A DNA stretch of 64,000 nucleotides, taken from contig NZ_JBMOUD010000002.1 in the NCBI RefSeq assembly GCF_049319665.1, positions 1 to 64,000 on the forward strand, written 5' to 3'. Source of the DNA: JBMOUD01 sp049319665. Lineage in GTDB: Bacteria > Pseudomonadota > Gammaproteobacteria > Enterobacterales > Enterobacteriaceae. Both the position numbers and the translations under genes were made by a program. Below are positions 35,055-42,976 of this stretch, in pieces. Under the pieces are notes generated by a model. It was given only the letters and a program-made list of their open reading frames with translations. It was not told where the DNA came from and made no database searches. The stretch's first letter is position 1. Each line of letters starts with the position of its first letter.

Positions 35055-36170
35055 ATGAAATACTTAAAAAACTATCCCGTATTAGGTGTCCTGATTTTGG
35101 CGGCTCTGATGCTGGTGGTGATGCCTGCAACATTAGATATTTTCCGCTTAAATTTGGTCGGAAAATATCTGACCTACGCTTTTGTCGCCGTGGGACTGGT
35201 GTTGTGCTGGGGATATAGCGGCATTTTGAGTCTGGGACAGGGGATTTTTTTCGGTCTCGGCGGATACTGTATGGCGATGTTCCTCAAGCTTGAGGCATCG
35301 ACCGCTGCTGCGACCAAAATGCAAACCACGCCGGGTATCCCTGATTTTATGGATTGGAATCAGATCACGGAATTACCTGCTTTCTGGCAGCCTTTCCACT
35401 CATTGACCTTAACCTTGATTGCCATCTTGGTGATCCCGACGCTGTTTGCTTTTGTGCTGGGCAGCGCGATGTTCAAACGTCGGGTCGGCGGCGTGTATTT
35501 TGCCATCATTACCCAAGCTATCTCGGCGATTTTGACCATTTTGATTGTTGGCCAACAAGGTTATACCGGCGGCATTAACGGGATTACTGACCTGAGAACC
35601 CTGCTGGGCTGGGATATCCGTACCGATTCGGCACATTATATCCTCTATTTCATCAATGCCTGTTTGTTGCTGCTGGTGGTCTGGGTGGGGTATTTCCTGC
35701 TCAATAGCAAGTTTGGTCGCCTGATGGTGGCGATTCGTGATCAAGAAGATCGGGTGCGTTTTTCCGGCTATGACGTCGCCAATATTAAAACGGTGGTGTT
35801 TTGCCTGAGTGCGCTCTTCTCGGCTCTGGGTGGTGCCATGTTCACCTTGCAAGTTGGGTTCATGTCTCCAGGCTTTATTGGCACCGTGGCTTCTATCGAA
35901 ATGGTGATCTTTTGTGCCGTTGGCGGAAGGGGTTCATTGCTCGGTGCGGTATATGGCGCCTTGATTGTCAATGCGGCTAAAAGCGCTATCTCTGAACAAT
36001 TTCCTGAAATGTGGACCATCGCCATGGGCCTGCTCTTTATCTCCGTCGTACTGGTCTTCCCAAAAGGTCTGGCAGGGCTATATCAGCAATATATTCAGCC
36101 CAAAATTGATGCAGTATGGCGCAGGAAGACTTTCCGCCACGTTAAATCTGCACGCGGAGAGCTGAAATGA
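35055..36170 (+). CDS. ABC transporter permease, UrtC/LivM type
   Basis: Second permease of the amide/urea importer, 371 residues. It has about ten hydrophobic helices with the LivM-family segments GYSGILSLGQGIFFGLGGYCMAM and AVGGRGSLLGAVYGALIVN. The start at 35055 has AGGAG 7 bases upstream. A longer in-frame reading begins inside the preceding gene and is unlikely. The stop overlaps the start of the next gene (ATGA). Confidence 0.9.
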   Translation: MKYLKNYPVLGVLILAALMLVVMPATLDIFRLNLVGKYLTYAFVAVGLVLCWGYSGILSLGQGIFFGLGGYCMAMFLKLEASTAAATKMQTTPGIPDFMDWNQITELPAFWQPFHSLTLTLIAILVIPTLFAFVLGSAMFKRRVGGVYFAIITQAISAILTILIVGQQGYTGGINGITDLRTLLGWDIRTDSAHYILYFINACLLLLVVWVGYFLLNSKFGRLMVAIRDQEDRVRFSGYDVANIKTVVFCLSALFSALGGAMFTLQVGFMSPGFIGTVASIEMVIFCAVGGRGSLLGAVYGALIVNAAKSAISEQFPEMWTIAMGLLFISVVLVFPKGLAGLYQQYIQPKIDAVWRRKTFRHVKSARGELK

Positions 36171-36916
36171 AGAGAGCGGTGAAAGATATTATTTTGGCCG
36201 TTGAAGGTTTAACCGTGTCCTTTAATGGTTTTAAAGCGGTTGATGACTTCTCAATGTATATCGATGAAGGGCAAATATACGTCATTATTGGGCCGAATGG
36301 TGCGGGTAAAACCACTGTGCTGGATTTAATTTGTGGAAAAACAAAATTAACCAGCGGCAGTATTAAATACAGAAATAAAGAAATTAGTCGGATGAAGGAA
36401 AATAAAATCGTACAGGTAGGGGTGGGGCGTAAATTTCAAACCCCATCGGTTTATGAAAGCCTGACGGTATTTGAAAATTTAGAATTATCTTATCCAACGG
36501 CGAGAAGTGCATTAGGGGCGATATTCTTCAGACGCAGTGACGACATTGTTCAGGCAGTTAAAAGCATCGCTAAAGAGATCTTCTTGGAAGAGTTCTTACA
36601 GACTGAGGCGGGCTTATTAAGCCATGGACAAAAACAGTGGTTAGAGATCGGCATGTTACTCATTCAAGACCCTAAATTACTCATGCTTGATGAGCCGGTG
36701 GCGGGAATGTCGGTCGCTGAACGAGAAAAAACGGCGCAATTATTACGCAAAATCGCTACCGGTCGTTCGGTTCTGGTGATTGAACATGATATGCAGTTTG
36801 TCGAGGGCATTGCGGATCATGTCACGGTGATGCATCAGGGAAAAGTGCTGTCTGAAGGCAGTATTGAACGTGTCAAAAATGACCCGCGCGTCATTGACGT
36901 CTACCTCGGACACTAA
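36167..36916 (+). CDS. ABC transporter ATP-binding protein, UrtD/LivG type
   Basis: Cytoplasmic ATPase of 249 residues for the amide/urea importer. Walker A is GPNGAGKTT and Walker B LLMLDEPVAG. The signature motif is the divergent LSHGQKQWLEIG typical of UrtD proteins rather than LSGGQ. It overlaps the permease gene by four bases and is 10 bases ahead of its partner ATPase. Confidence 0.9.
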   Translation: MKRAVKDIILAVEGLTVSFNGFKAVDDFSMYIDEGQIYVIIGPNGAGKTTVLDLICGKTKLTSGSIKYRNKEISRMKENKIVQVGVGRKFQTPSVYESLTVFENLELSYPTARSALGAIFFRRSDDIVQAVKSIAKEIFLEEFLQTEAGLLSHGQKQWLEIGMLLIQDPKLLMLDEPVAGMSVAEREKTAQLLRKIATGRSVLVIEHDMQFVEGIADHVTVMHQGKVLSEGSIERVKNDPRVIDVYLGH

Positions 36917-36926
36917 GGGGAATATC

Positions 36927-37616
36927 ATGCTAAAAATTAGCGATTACTCTGTGGGTTATGGCCAAAGCTTGGTGATATCAGGGATGAATTTAACCCTCGA
37001 AAAAGGCGAGATTGCGGCGTTGGTTGGGCGTAATGGCATGGGGAAATCTACCTTGATGAAATCCCTGATTGGCATGATCCCTTCCGCTTCTGGTCAGGTT
37101 CATGTTGCAGGTAACAACATCGTCCCGATGCCGAGTTTTCAACGTGTACAGAGCGGTATGGGATTTGTTCCGCAAGGGCGCATGGTGTTCTCAACCTTAA
37201 CGGTTGAAGAAAACATTAAAACGGGCCTGCTAAACTCGCGTTCCCAAGAGATACCTGACTATATCTACGATTATTTCCCGGTACTTAAAGTCATGCGTAA
37301 ACGTATGGCCGGCAATCTGTCCGGTGGGCAGCAGCAACAATTAGTGATGGCCAGAGCATTAGTGGGTCGCCCAAAGCTATTGTTATTAGATGAGCCGACC
37401 GAAGGTATTCAGCCTTCCATTATTAAAGAGATGGCGAAAATATTACGTAAAATTCGTGACTCAGAAGGGTTAACTATTCTGGTGGCAGAGCAAGTATTAA
37501 GTTTTGTATTAGATGTCGCGGATAAAATTATTGTCATTGAGAAAGGGAATATTGTTCATCAACAAGCAAGAGCTGAAGTAAATGAACAGCAAATAGCATC
37601 CTATCTTTCCGTGTAA
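36927..37616 (+). CDS. ABC transporter ATP-binding protein, UrtE/LivF type
   Basis: Second ATPase of the importer, 229 residues. Walker A is GRNGMGKST, the signature NLSGGQQQQLVMARAL and Walker B LLLLDEPTEGIQP; the GIQP ending is characteristic of UrtE. AAGGGG lies 6 bases before the ATG at 36927. An in-frame ATG at 36864 lies inside the preceding gene and was not used. Confidence 0.9.
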   Translation: MLKISDYSVGYGQSLVISGMNLTLEKGEIAALVGRNGMGKSTLMKSLIGMIPSASGQVHVAGNNIVPMPSFQRVQSGMGFVPQGRMVFSTLTVEENIKTGLLNSRSQEIPDYIYDYFPVLKVMRKRMAGNLSGGQQQQLVMARALVGRPKLLLLDEPTEGIQPSIIKEMAKILRKIRDSEGLTILVAEQVLSFVLDVADKIIVIEKGNIVHQQARAEVNEQQIASYLSV

Positions 37617-37692
37617 TTATTTTTTCTGTTTTAAATTTAATTATTTTTATTTTCAATGTAACTATCTTTCAGTGAAATAAGAGAGGTTGATT

Positions 37693-38706
37693 ATGGGCAG
37701 CACCGGTAGCGTAAGTTCTTGGGATGAAGCTTTATTAATTGCAGCTATTCAATATCCCGTTCCGGTTATTAAAGGGCCGGAAGATATTCAAGTTCAAGTC
37801 GATAAAATTTGTAAGGCGGTTGATTCGACGAAAGCGGGATACCCTGGTCTGGATGTCATCGTATTTCCTGAATATTCCACCCAAGGGTTAAATACCAAAA
37901 TCTGGACCTATGATGAGATGTTGCTCACTCTGGAAAGTCCTGAGATCGGTCAATTTAAACAGGCCTGCCAGCGCAACAATATATGGGGCGTGTTTTCGCT
38001 GATGGAGCGTAACGAAGATCCTTCGTTACCGCCGTACAACACGGCCATTATTATCAATGCGCAAGGTGAGATAGCGCTGCATTACCGCAAACTCCAGCCA
38101 TGGGTGCCAATCGAGCCTTGGATGCCGGGCAACAAAGGGATGCCAGTGTGCGATGGGCCTAAAGGTTCTAAATTGGCGGTCTGTATTTGCCATGATGGCA
38201 TGTTCCCAGAGCTGGCGCGTGAAGCGGCTTACAAAGGGTGTAATGTCTATATTCGCATCTCGGGTTATTCGACCCAGGTGAATGACCAATGGATTTGGAC
38301 TAACCGCACCAACGCCTGGCAGAACCTGATGTATACCGTATCGGTCAACCTGGCAGGCTATGATGAAGTGTTCTATTACTTTGGTGAAGGTACCGTCTGT
38401 AATTACGACGGCAATGTGATTCAGCAGGGCCATCGTAACCCATGGGAAATTGTTACCGCAGAGCTGTTCCCTCGCTTGGTCGATAAGGCACGGGAAAATT
38501 GGGCGCTGGAAAACAATATCTTCAACCTGGGATGCCGTGGTTACGTGGGCCAGCCGGGGGGCGCTCGTGAAAACTATCTGACCTGGGTAAGGGACTTGGC
38601 AAATGGTGAATATAAGTTGCCGTGGGATGACAAAGTGAAAATCCGTGACGGCTGGGAATATTACCCGGATGGCGTGAAATTAGGTCCATTACCGAAAGAC
38701 CAATAA
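37693..38706 (+). CDS. amiF: Formamidase (AmiF-type, nitrilase superfamily)
   Basis: Hydrolyses formamide to formate and ammonia. It has 337 residues. The nitrilase-superfamily catalytic residues Glu60 (FPEYSTQG), Lys133 (YRKL) and Cys166 (CICHDGM) fall at exactly the positions I recall for Helicobacter pylori AmiF, and the sequence follows AmiF from MGSxGS onward. The close relative AmiE acts on longer aliphatic amides, and AmiF-like similarity is stronger here. The start is ATG at 37693 with GAGAGG upstream; a TTG six bases earlier is less likely. It lies 76 bases after the transporter ATPase, presumably in the same operon, so imported amide becomes nitrogen. Confidence 0.9.
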   Translation: MGSTGSVSSWDEALLIAAIQYPVPVIKGPEDIQVQVDKICKAVDSTKAGYPGLDVIVFPEYSTQGLNTKIWTYDEMLLTLESPEIGQFKQACQRNNIWGVFSLMERNEDPSLPPYNTAIIINAQGEIALHYRKLQPWVPIEPWMPGNKGMPVCDGPKGSKLAVCICHDGMFPELAREAAYKGCNVYIRISGYSTQVNDQWIWTNRTNAWQNLMYTVSVNLAGYDEVFYYFGEGTVCNYDGNVIQQGHRNPWEIVTAELFPRLVDKARENWALENNIFNLGCRGYVGQPGGARENYLTWVRDLANGEYKLPWDDKVKIRDGWEYYPDGVKLGPLPKDQ

Positions 38707-38728
38707 CATCACATTACGCGTAGTGATT

Positions 38729-38761
38729 GCCCCGATCGGGGCGCGGCCCACGGATGGGCCG
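38729..38761. terminator. Two GC-rich hairpins between the formamidase and LysR genes
   Basis: GCCCCGATCGGGGC (38729-38742) is a perfect palindrome. CGGCCCA-CGGA-TGGGCCG (38744-38761) follows directly. They sit between convergent genes and probably help terminate both, although neither has a clear U-tract. Confidence 0.55.
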
Positions 38762-38800
38762 AGTGATTCAAGCCATTAATACCTGGCAGCCTGAAGCAGA

Positions 38801-39715
38801 TCAGTTCTCGTAGCGAACCCGGTAATCTGACCCTTCATTGAAACACTGGATTAAAAACTCTAACAGCAGGCGCATTTTTTCTGGCATAAACCGCCTTTGC
38901 GGATACACAGCAAAAATATGGTGCAACGGCAGCTTATATTCAGGCAACAGTGCAACCAGCCGTCCGTCTGCCAGCGCCGGGCCGACGATAAATTTTGGCA
39001 TCTGACAAACCCCCATCCCCGCCAGTAACGCCTCATACAACACTTCACTGTTATTCACCTGATAATTGCCGCGTGGTAAAAAACGCTCCGGTCCGCTAGG
39101 GCCATCAAACGTCCAGGTCGCCCCGCCACGGTAATAAGAATAAAAAAGACAGTTATGTTGAGCCAAATCTTCCAGCGTTTCTGGTGTACCAAACTTCTGT
39201 AGATAAGCCGGTGAGGCGCAAAGAACGCTGCTGCAAGGGGCGAGGGGACGGGCGATAAGAGAGGAATCACTAAGTTGGCCGATGCGGATCCCCATATCAA
39301 AACTGTTTTCCACTAAATCGACGACTTTGTCATCCATCGATAAATGTAATTCTATCTGCGGATTATTTTTCAGGAAAATCGGCAGCAGAGGTGAAATATG
39401 CAACCGACCAAATACCATTGGCGCGGTGAGCCGCAAAATTCCCTGGGCTTTATCCTGCATATTGGATATTGCGTCTTCCCCTTCTTTTGCCAGCAGCGTC
39501 GCAGCGCGGACATATTCATAATATTTCAGCCCCGCCTCGGTCAGGCTCAGCTTACGCGTTGTGCGGTTTAATAACCGGATGCCTAAATCTGCCTCAAACT
39601 GACTGATCCTTTTGCTGACCGCAGATTTAGTGACAGACAGTTTTTTGGCCGCGCCCGAAAAGCTACCCGTTTCGACCACCGCGATAAAAAAGGGGATTGT
39701 AGCGAAATTATCCAT
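38801..39715 (-). CDS. LysR-family transcriptional regulator
   Basis: DNA-binding regulator of 304 residues. The N-terminal helix-turn-helix (FFIAVVETGSFSGAAKKLSVTKSAVSKRISQFE) is followed by the LysR substrate-binding domain of the DmlR/AaeR type. It is transcribed divergently from the pair of small membrane proteins to its right, the usual arrangement for a LysR regulator and its target. The effector is unknown. Confidence 0.9.
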   Translation of the reverse strand: MDNFATIPFFIAVVETGSFSGAAKKLSVTKSAVSKRISQFEADLGIRLLNRTTRKLSLTEAGLKYYEYVRAATLLAKEGEDAISNMQDKAQGILRLTAPMVFGRLHISPLLPIFLKNNPQIELHLSMDDKVVDLVENSFDMGIRIGQLSDSSLIARPLAPCSSVLCASPAYLQKFGTPETLEDLAQHNCLFYSYYRGGATWTFDGPSGPERFLPRGNYQVNNSEVLYEALLAGMGVCQMPKFIVGPALADGRLVALLPEYKLPLHHIFAVYPQRRFMPEKMRLLLEFLIQCFNEGSDYRVRYEN

Positions 39716-39820
39716 TATTTTGTCAACTTCTCGTAAACAATGAGTTTCTTGCCGGGCGGGTTATACCGCATTTGAAATTTTTTTAAAATAGCGTCCAAAC
39801 TATTACGGAGCTATTAAGTT

Positions 39821-40282
39821 ATGCGTACCACCGGCACTATTTTGTTACTGGCGGTTGGAGCGGGCGTGTTACTCACCGCTATGATCACCACCAATAGCTA
39901 TCTGGCTACCTGGAGCTCACCGCTGCTTGCCTCATGGTTTGCCCATGGTTCAGGCGCCCTTGTTGCTTGGGTACTACTCATGCTGAGGTTTCGCACAACG
40001 CGAGTATTTCAGGCAGCGCCTGAGGCCAGTAAGCCTCCGAAATGGAGCTATCTGGGCGGTATTCCTGGCGCGTTTACTGTTCTGCTGGCGGCTATTGCCG
40101 TAAACAGCCCTCTGCAACTGGCCGGTACACTGGCACTGATGATGACAGGACAGATAATCTTTGGATTACTCGCCGATCTGCGTGGCTGGTTCGGTGTGAT
40201 CAAATGCCGATTCTCCGCGCTGGATCTTCTCTCCGTTGCCTTAATACTGTGCGGCAGCGCCCTTCTGATAATTCACAGATAA
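39821..40282 (+). CDS. Small DMT-superfamily membrane protein, YdcZ/DUF606 type (first of a pair)
   Basis: 153 residues with about five hydrophobic helices, one half of an EamA/DMT transporter. The family typically occurs as two adjacent short genes that may form a heterodimer. ACGGAG lies 12-17 bases before the ATG. It is four bases from its partner and divergent from the LysR gene. The exported substrate is not known. Confidence 0.8.
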   Translation: MRTTGTILLLAVGAGVLLTAMITTNSYLATWSSPLLASWFAHGSGALVAWVLLMLRFRTTRVFQAAPEASKPPKWSYLGGIPGAFTVLLAAIAVNSPLQLAGTLALMMTGQIIFGLLADLRGWFGVIKCRFSALDLLSVALILCGSALLIIHR

Positions 40283-40286
40283 CATT

Positions 40287-40733
40287 ATGCTAACTTATAT
40301 TTTTATTTCGTTATTAAATGGCGTTTGCATCAGTTTAAGCCGTTCTATTAATGGGCGGCTGAGCATGGAGCGTAATGCTTTTTATGCATCACTATGGAAC
40401 CATATTGTCGGTTTTATTTTCCTGACGATAATTATTTTCTTCTACGGCAAGGGCTTTTCTTCATTCAATCTCAGTGCCCCTTGGTTTGCCTGGCTTGGTG
40501 GCGCAATGGGCGCACTCTTTGTCGCTATTAACAGCTATGTTCTGCCGCGTACCGGCTCAACACAAGCCGCCTTGTTGATTATCAGCGGTCAGATGATCTC
40601 AGGCGTTATCATTGATCAATTTAATCATCCAAAAGATACGTTATGGATTGAATTAATCGCGGTAGCACTGATTATTTCTGGTATCTGGGTATCTAAATTA
40701 TCGGCGAGTAGAAAAGCCAAAGCGATAAAATAA
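40287..40733 (+). CDS. Small DMT-superfamily membrane protein, YdcZ/DUF606 type (second of a pair)
   Basis: 148 residues with about five hydrophobic helices. It shares the NGR, WNHIVGF and RTGSTQAALLIISGQMISG features of the DUF606 family and resembles the preceding protein, so the two probably assemble together. It lies 31 bases ahead of the aldehyde-dehydrogenase-like gene and likely in the same transcript. Confidence 0.8.
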   Translation: MLTYIFISLLNGVCISLSRSINGRLSMERNAFYASLWNHIVGFIFLTIIIFFYGKGFSSFNLSAPWFAWLGGAMGALFVAINSYVLPRTGSTQAALLIISGQMISGVIIDQFNHPKDTLWIELIAVALIISGIWVSKLSASRKAKAIK

Positions 40734-40764
40734 GCTTAACGTCTGTGCTAAAAGGATGATGCTC

Positions 40765-42165
40765 ATGACTGTGACCCATTGCGATAATATGGGCAATATA
40801 CTTCAGTTGCAAACCACCGTTGTTCGTAATCCATGGAATAATGTTGTGGTGGCAGAATTGGCTGTTGATAGCCCACGACAGGCGCAAGCGAAGTTAGCCG
40901 CTGCGTGGGCGTATCACCCAAACCTATCCTGTGAGCAGCGGTATCATATTTTGAGCCGCGCCAGACAATTATTGCAGCAAAACAAACCTGAGATCGCGGT
41001 ATTAATCAGCGAAGAATCAGGGCTAAGTTTGCAAGATACTTATGATGAAGTCGAGATTGCCTGCGTAGTCCTCCATTATGCCGCAGAGCAAGCATTACTG
41101 ATGGCTGCTGAAAATTGTCCATCAGCGGGTCATTCAGAGACTAATGCCGATATCCATTTTTCACGCCGCTCCCCTTTGTCTGGCATTATTGCCGCAATCA
41201 CCTCTTTTAATCATCCTCTGGCCCAGGTGGTATGCAAGGTCGCGCCCGCTATCGTGACCAATAATCGTATTGTGCTTAACCCTTGTGAAAAAACGCCTTC
41301 CAGTGCACTGGCACTTCATAAAATCTTGAGTGAAGCTGGGATGCCGAGCAAGATGTTTACTCTGGTTAATTGCTCTGTTGCCGCATTTCTTAATCTGGTG
41401 GTTGCACAGCGCTATATTGATTTGCTGTCATTCACCGGTTGCCCGGCGGCAGGCGAAGAGGTGGCTCGGAAAGTGACAGGTTGCAAACTGACCCTCGAAA
41501 TAGACAGTAACGATACAATGATTATTGCCGCTGATGCTGACCTGAAACAAGCCGCTGCGCTTGCTGCCCGCGGGGCTTTTTCTTGTTCAGGGCAGCGCAG
41601 TTCAGCGATCAGACGTGTGTTGGTCGATAGACGCTGTCACGCTGCATTTGTCCGTTGTTTGGCTGAGGAGGCACAGAGTTACCGAACCGGCAACCCGCTT
41701 GATACCGATGTTAAACTTGGCACCTTAATTGACGAAATTAGCGCGGCAGAAATTGAGCAGCGTATTAGAATTTCAGTAAATCAGGGGGCATGCTGCGTCA
41801 CCGGTAATCAACGAGATGGGGCAATGTTAACTGCCACTGTACTTACCGGCGTGACTGCTGACATGCCATTGATGGCAAAAGCTACATTCGGGCCAGTAGC
41901 ACTGGTCACCCCCTATACCAGTATTGAAAGTGCCATTCGTAAAGCCAACGATGCGGGGTTAGCAGGGAATGTGTCGGTGATCACCTGTGACCAACAACTG
42001 ATATCAAGGTTTATGAAAGAGCTGCAAGTAGCCAAGGTTATTATTAATGGCATTCCAGGTTTTTACAGCGAAGAGTTATCGGCAGATGGCGTGAGTTTTT
42101 CTGCTAATAAATACCAAGAAAGTATGACGGAATGCTGTTTGGCCTACACCTGCCCGCAAAGCTAG
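40765..42165 (+). CDS. Aldehyde dehydrogenase-family protein lacking the catalytic cysteine
   Basis: 466 residues with the whole ALDH fold, closest in feel to phosphonoacetaldehyde dehydrogenase (PhnY). The oxyanion Asn149 (SFNH) and general-base Glu245 (LTLE) are present. The nucleophile position in the GQRC motif reads GQRSS, so Cys is replaced by Ser279. The NAD(P)-binding lysine of the VLKPSE motif is Asn172, and the LELGG loop reads LEIDS. Normal dehydrogenase chemistry is therefore unlikely. The reading frame is intact, so it could be a pseudoenzyme or a recently inactivated gene. I chose ATG 40765 (AAAGGA eight bases upstream). It is followed by a terminator. Confidence 0.82.
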   Translation: MTVTHCDNMGNILQLQTTVVRNPWNNVVVAELAVDSPRQAQAKLAAAWAYHPNLSCEQRYHILSRARQLLQQNKPEIAVLISEESGLSLQDTYDEVEIACVVLHYAAEQALLMAAENCPSAGHSETNADIHFSRRSPLSGIIAAITSFNHPLAQVVCKVAPAIVTNNRIVLNPCEKTPSSALALHKILSEAGMPSKMFTLVNCSVAAFLNLVVAQRYIDLLSFTGCPAAGEEVARKVTGCKLTLEIDSNDTMIIAADADLKQAAALAARGAFSCSGQRSSAIRRVLVDRRCHAAFVRCLAEEAQSYRTGNPLDTDVKLGTLIDEISAAEIEQRIRISVNQGACCVTGNQRDGAMLTATVLTGVTADMPLMAKATFGPVALVTPYTSIESAIRKANDAGLAGNVSVITCDQQLISRFMKELQVAKVIINGIPGFYSEELSADGVSFSANKYQESMTECCLAYTCPQS

Positions 42166-42223
42166 TGACCTCCCTGAATCCCCCCCGCTGAATAAATAGT
42201 TATAAAATAATGCTGATTATCTT

Positions 42224-42260
42224 AAACACTGGAATGATTAAACATTTCAGTGCTTTCTTT
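42224..42260 (+). terminator. Terminator after the ALDH-like gene
   Basis: CACTGGAATG (42227-42236) pairs with CATTTCAGTG (42243-42252) with one G-U pair, followed by CTTTCTTTAT. It lies about 60 bases after the stop codon and marks the boundary before the indigoidine-type cluster. Confidence 0.7.
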
Positions 42261-42490
42261 ATAGAGAAATCAGATTTTAATTCTCATTTCATGAAAAGAG
42301 ATTGTGTTTTCACTCTTTAATCCATCTTGCAATTCAATTAATAGCTAAATACTACCTTTATAATACCATTAATGTATTAACGACATTAGTATACATCTTT
42401 GTGTTTTATAAAAATCTATTTTTTCTCTAACTTTATGAATGCGCGGTAATTGTTAATAAAAGTAACGACGAATTCATCTCAGTATTGAAA

Positions 42491-42548
42491 GTGACAAATT
42501 TAAAACTAAAAATTACAGAATTAAAACGTTGAGTGACAGATTTAAGAC
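42491..42548 (+). repeat. Three 16-bp direct repeats at an exact 21-bp period
   Basis: Copies are GTGACAAATTTAAAAC (42491-42506), ATTACAGAATTAAAAC (42512-42527) and GTGACAGATTTAAGAC (42533-42548). Copies 1 and 3 differ at two positions, and copy 2 matches copy 3 at 12 of 16. A 21-bp step is two helical turns, so a regulator would bind one face of the DNA. They end 26 bases before a possible -35. Confidence 0.75.
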
Positions 42549-42574
42549 GCTGCGCTATCAAGGCCTGTAAGGGG

Positions 42575-42602
42575 TTGATATGCCACGATGGTTAATTATA
42601 GG
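42575..42602 (+). promoter_or_regulatory. Weak promoter candidate for the indigoidine-type cluster
   Basis: TTGATA, a 16-bp spacer and TATAGG. The -10 is poor, so it would need activation. The three direct repeats lie immediately upstream, in the place expected for an activator. About 130 bases separate it from the first gene. Confidence 0.35.
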
Positions 42603-42733
42603 GAAATTGTCTTATTAATCGTTGAGCAATGGGAAACTATTATTTTCCTTAATGTCATCTAGTAAAGTAATGCTGATAATTTTACATTCATTTTGCTTAA
42701 AAATAGTCAGCCTTGGAACATGAGGTATTTTAC

Positions 42734-42976
42734 TTGCCGCATATTAATATGAAGCATTTCCCGTCACTATCTGACGAACAGCGCAATATGCTCGCCAGCG
42801 CTTTTATTAAAGCCGTTGAAGATATTGTTAAATGTCCATCTAATGTTATTTCTGTTGCATTTGAACCTGTTGAGCCTGAAATATGGATGCAGGATGTTTA
42901 TGAAAATGAAATTCTTGGAAAGAAAGAATTAACACATACTTTCCCTAATTATAACAATAGTGATGAGGTGATATAA
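42734..42976 (+). CDS. Tautomerase-family protein (4-oxalocrotonate tautomerase/PptA type)
   Basis: Small enzyme of 80 residues. Read from the TTG at 42734 it begins Met-Pro-His-Ile-Asn, which gives the N-terminal proline that is the catalytic base of this superfamily after Met removal, and the segment PHINMKHFPSL parallels PptA. GAGGT lies 7 bases before this TTG. A longer reading from a TTG at 42713 would bury the proline. The stop codon directly abuts the indA-like gene. Its substrate is unknown. A tautomerase could act on keto/enol intermediates of the aminopyridine-dione made by the NRPS, which is inference. Confidence 0.8.
   Translation: MPHINMKHFPSLSDEQRNMLASAFIKAVEDIVKCPSNVISVAFEPVEPEIWMQDVYENEILGKKELTHTFPNYNNSDEVI

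Larger units (their letters stand above)
42261..42733. other. Long AT-rich control region upstream of the indigoidine-type cluster
   Basis: About 470 bases with no credible gene, much more AT-rich than the flanks. It holds three direct repeats at 21-bp spacing (42491-42548) and a weak promoter candidate after them (42575-42602). The length and composition suggest a silenced (H-NS-type) and specifically activated promoter, which is inferred. Confidence 0.55.
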
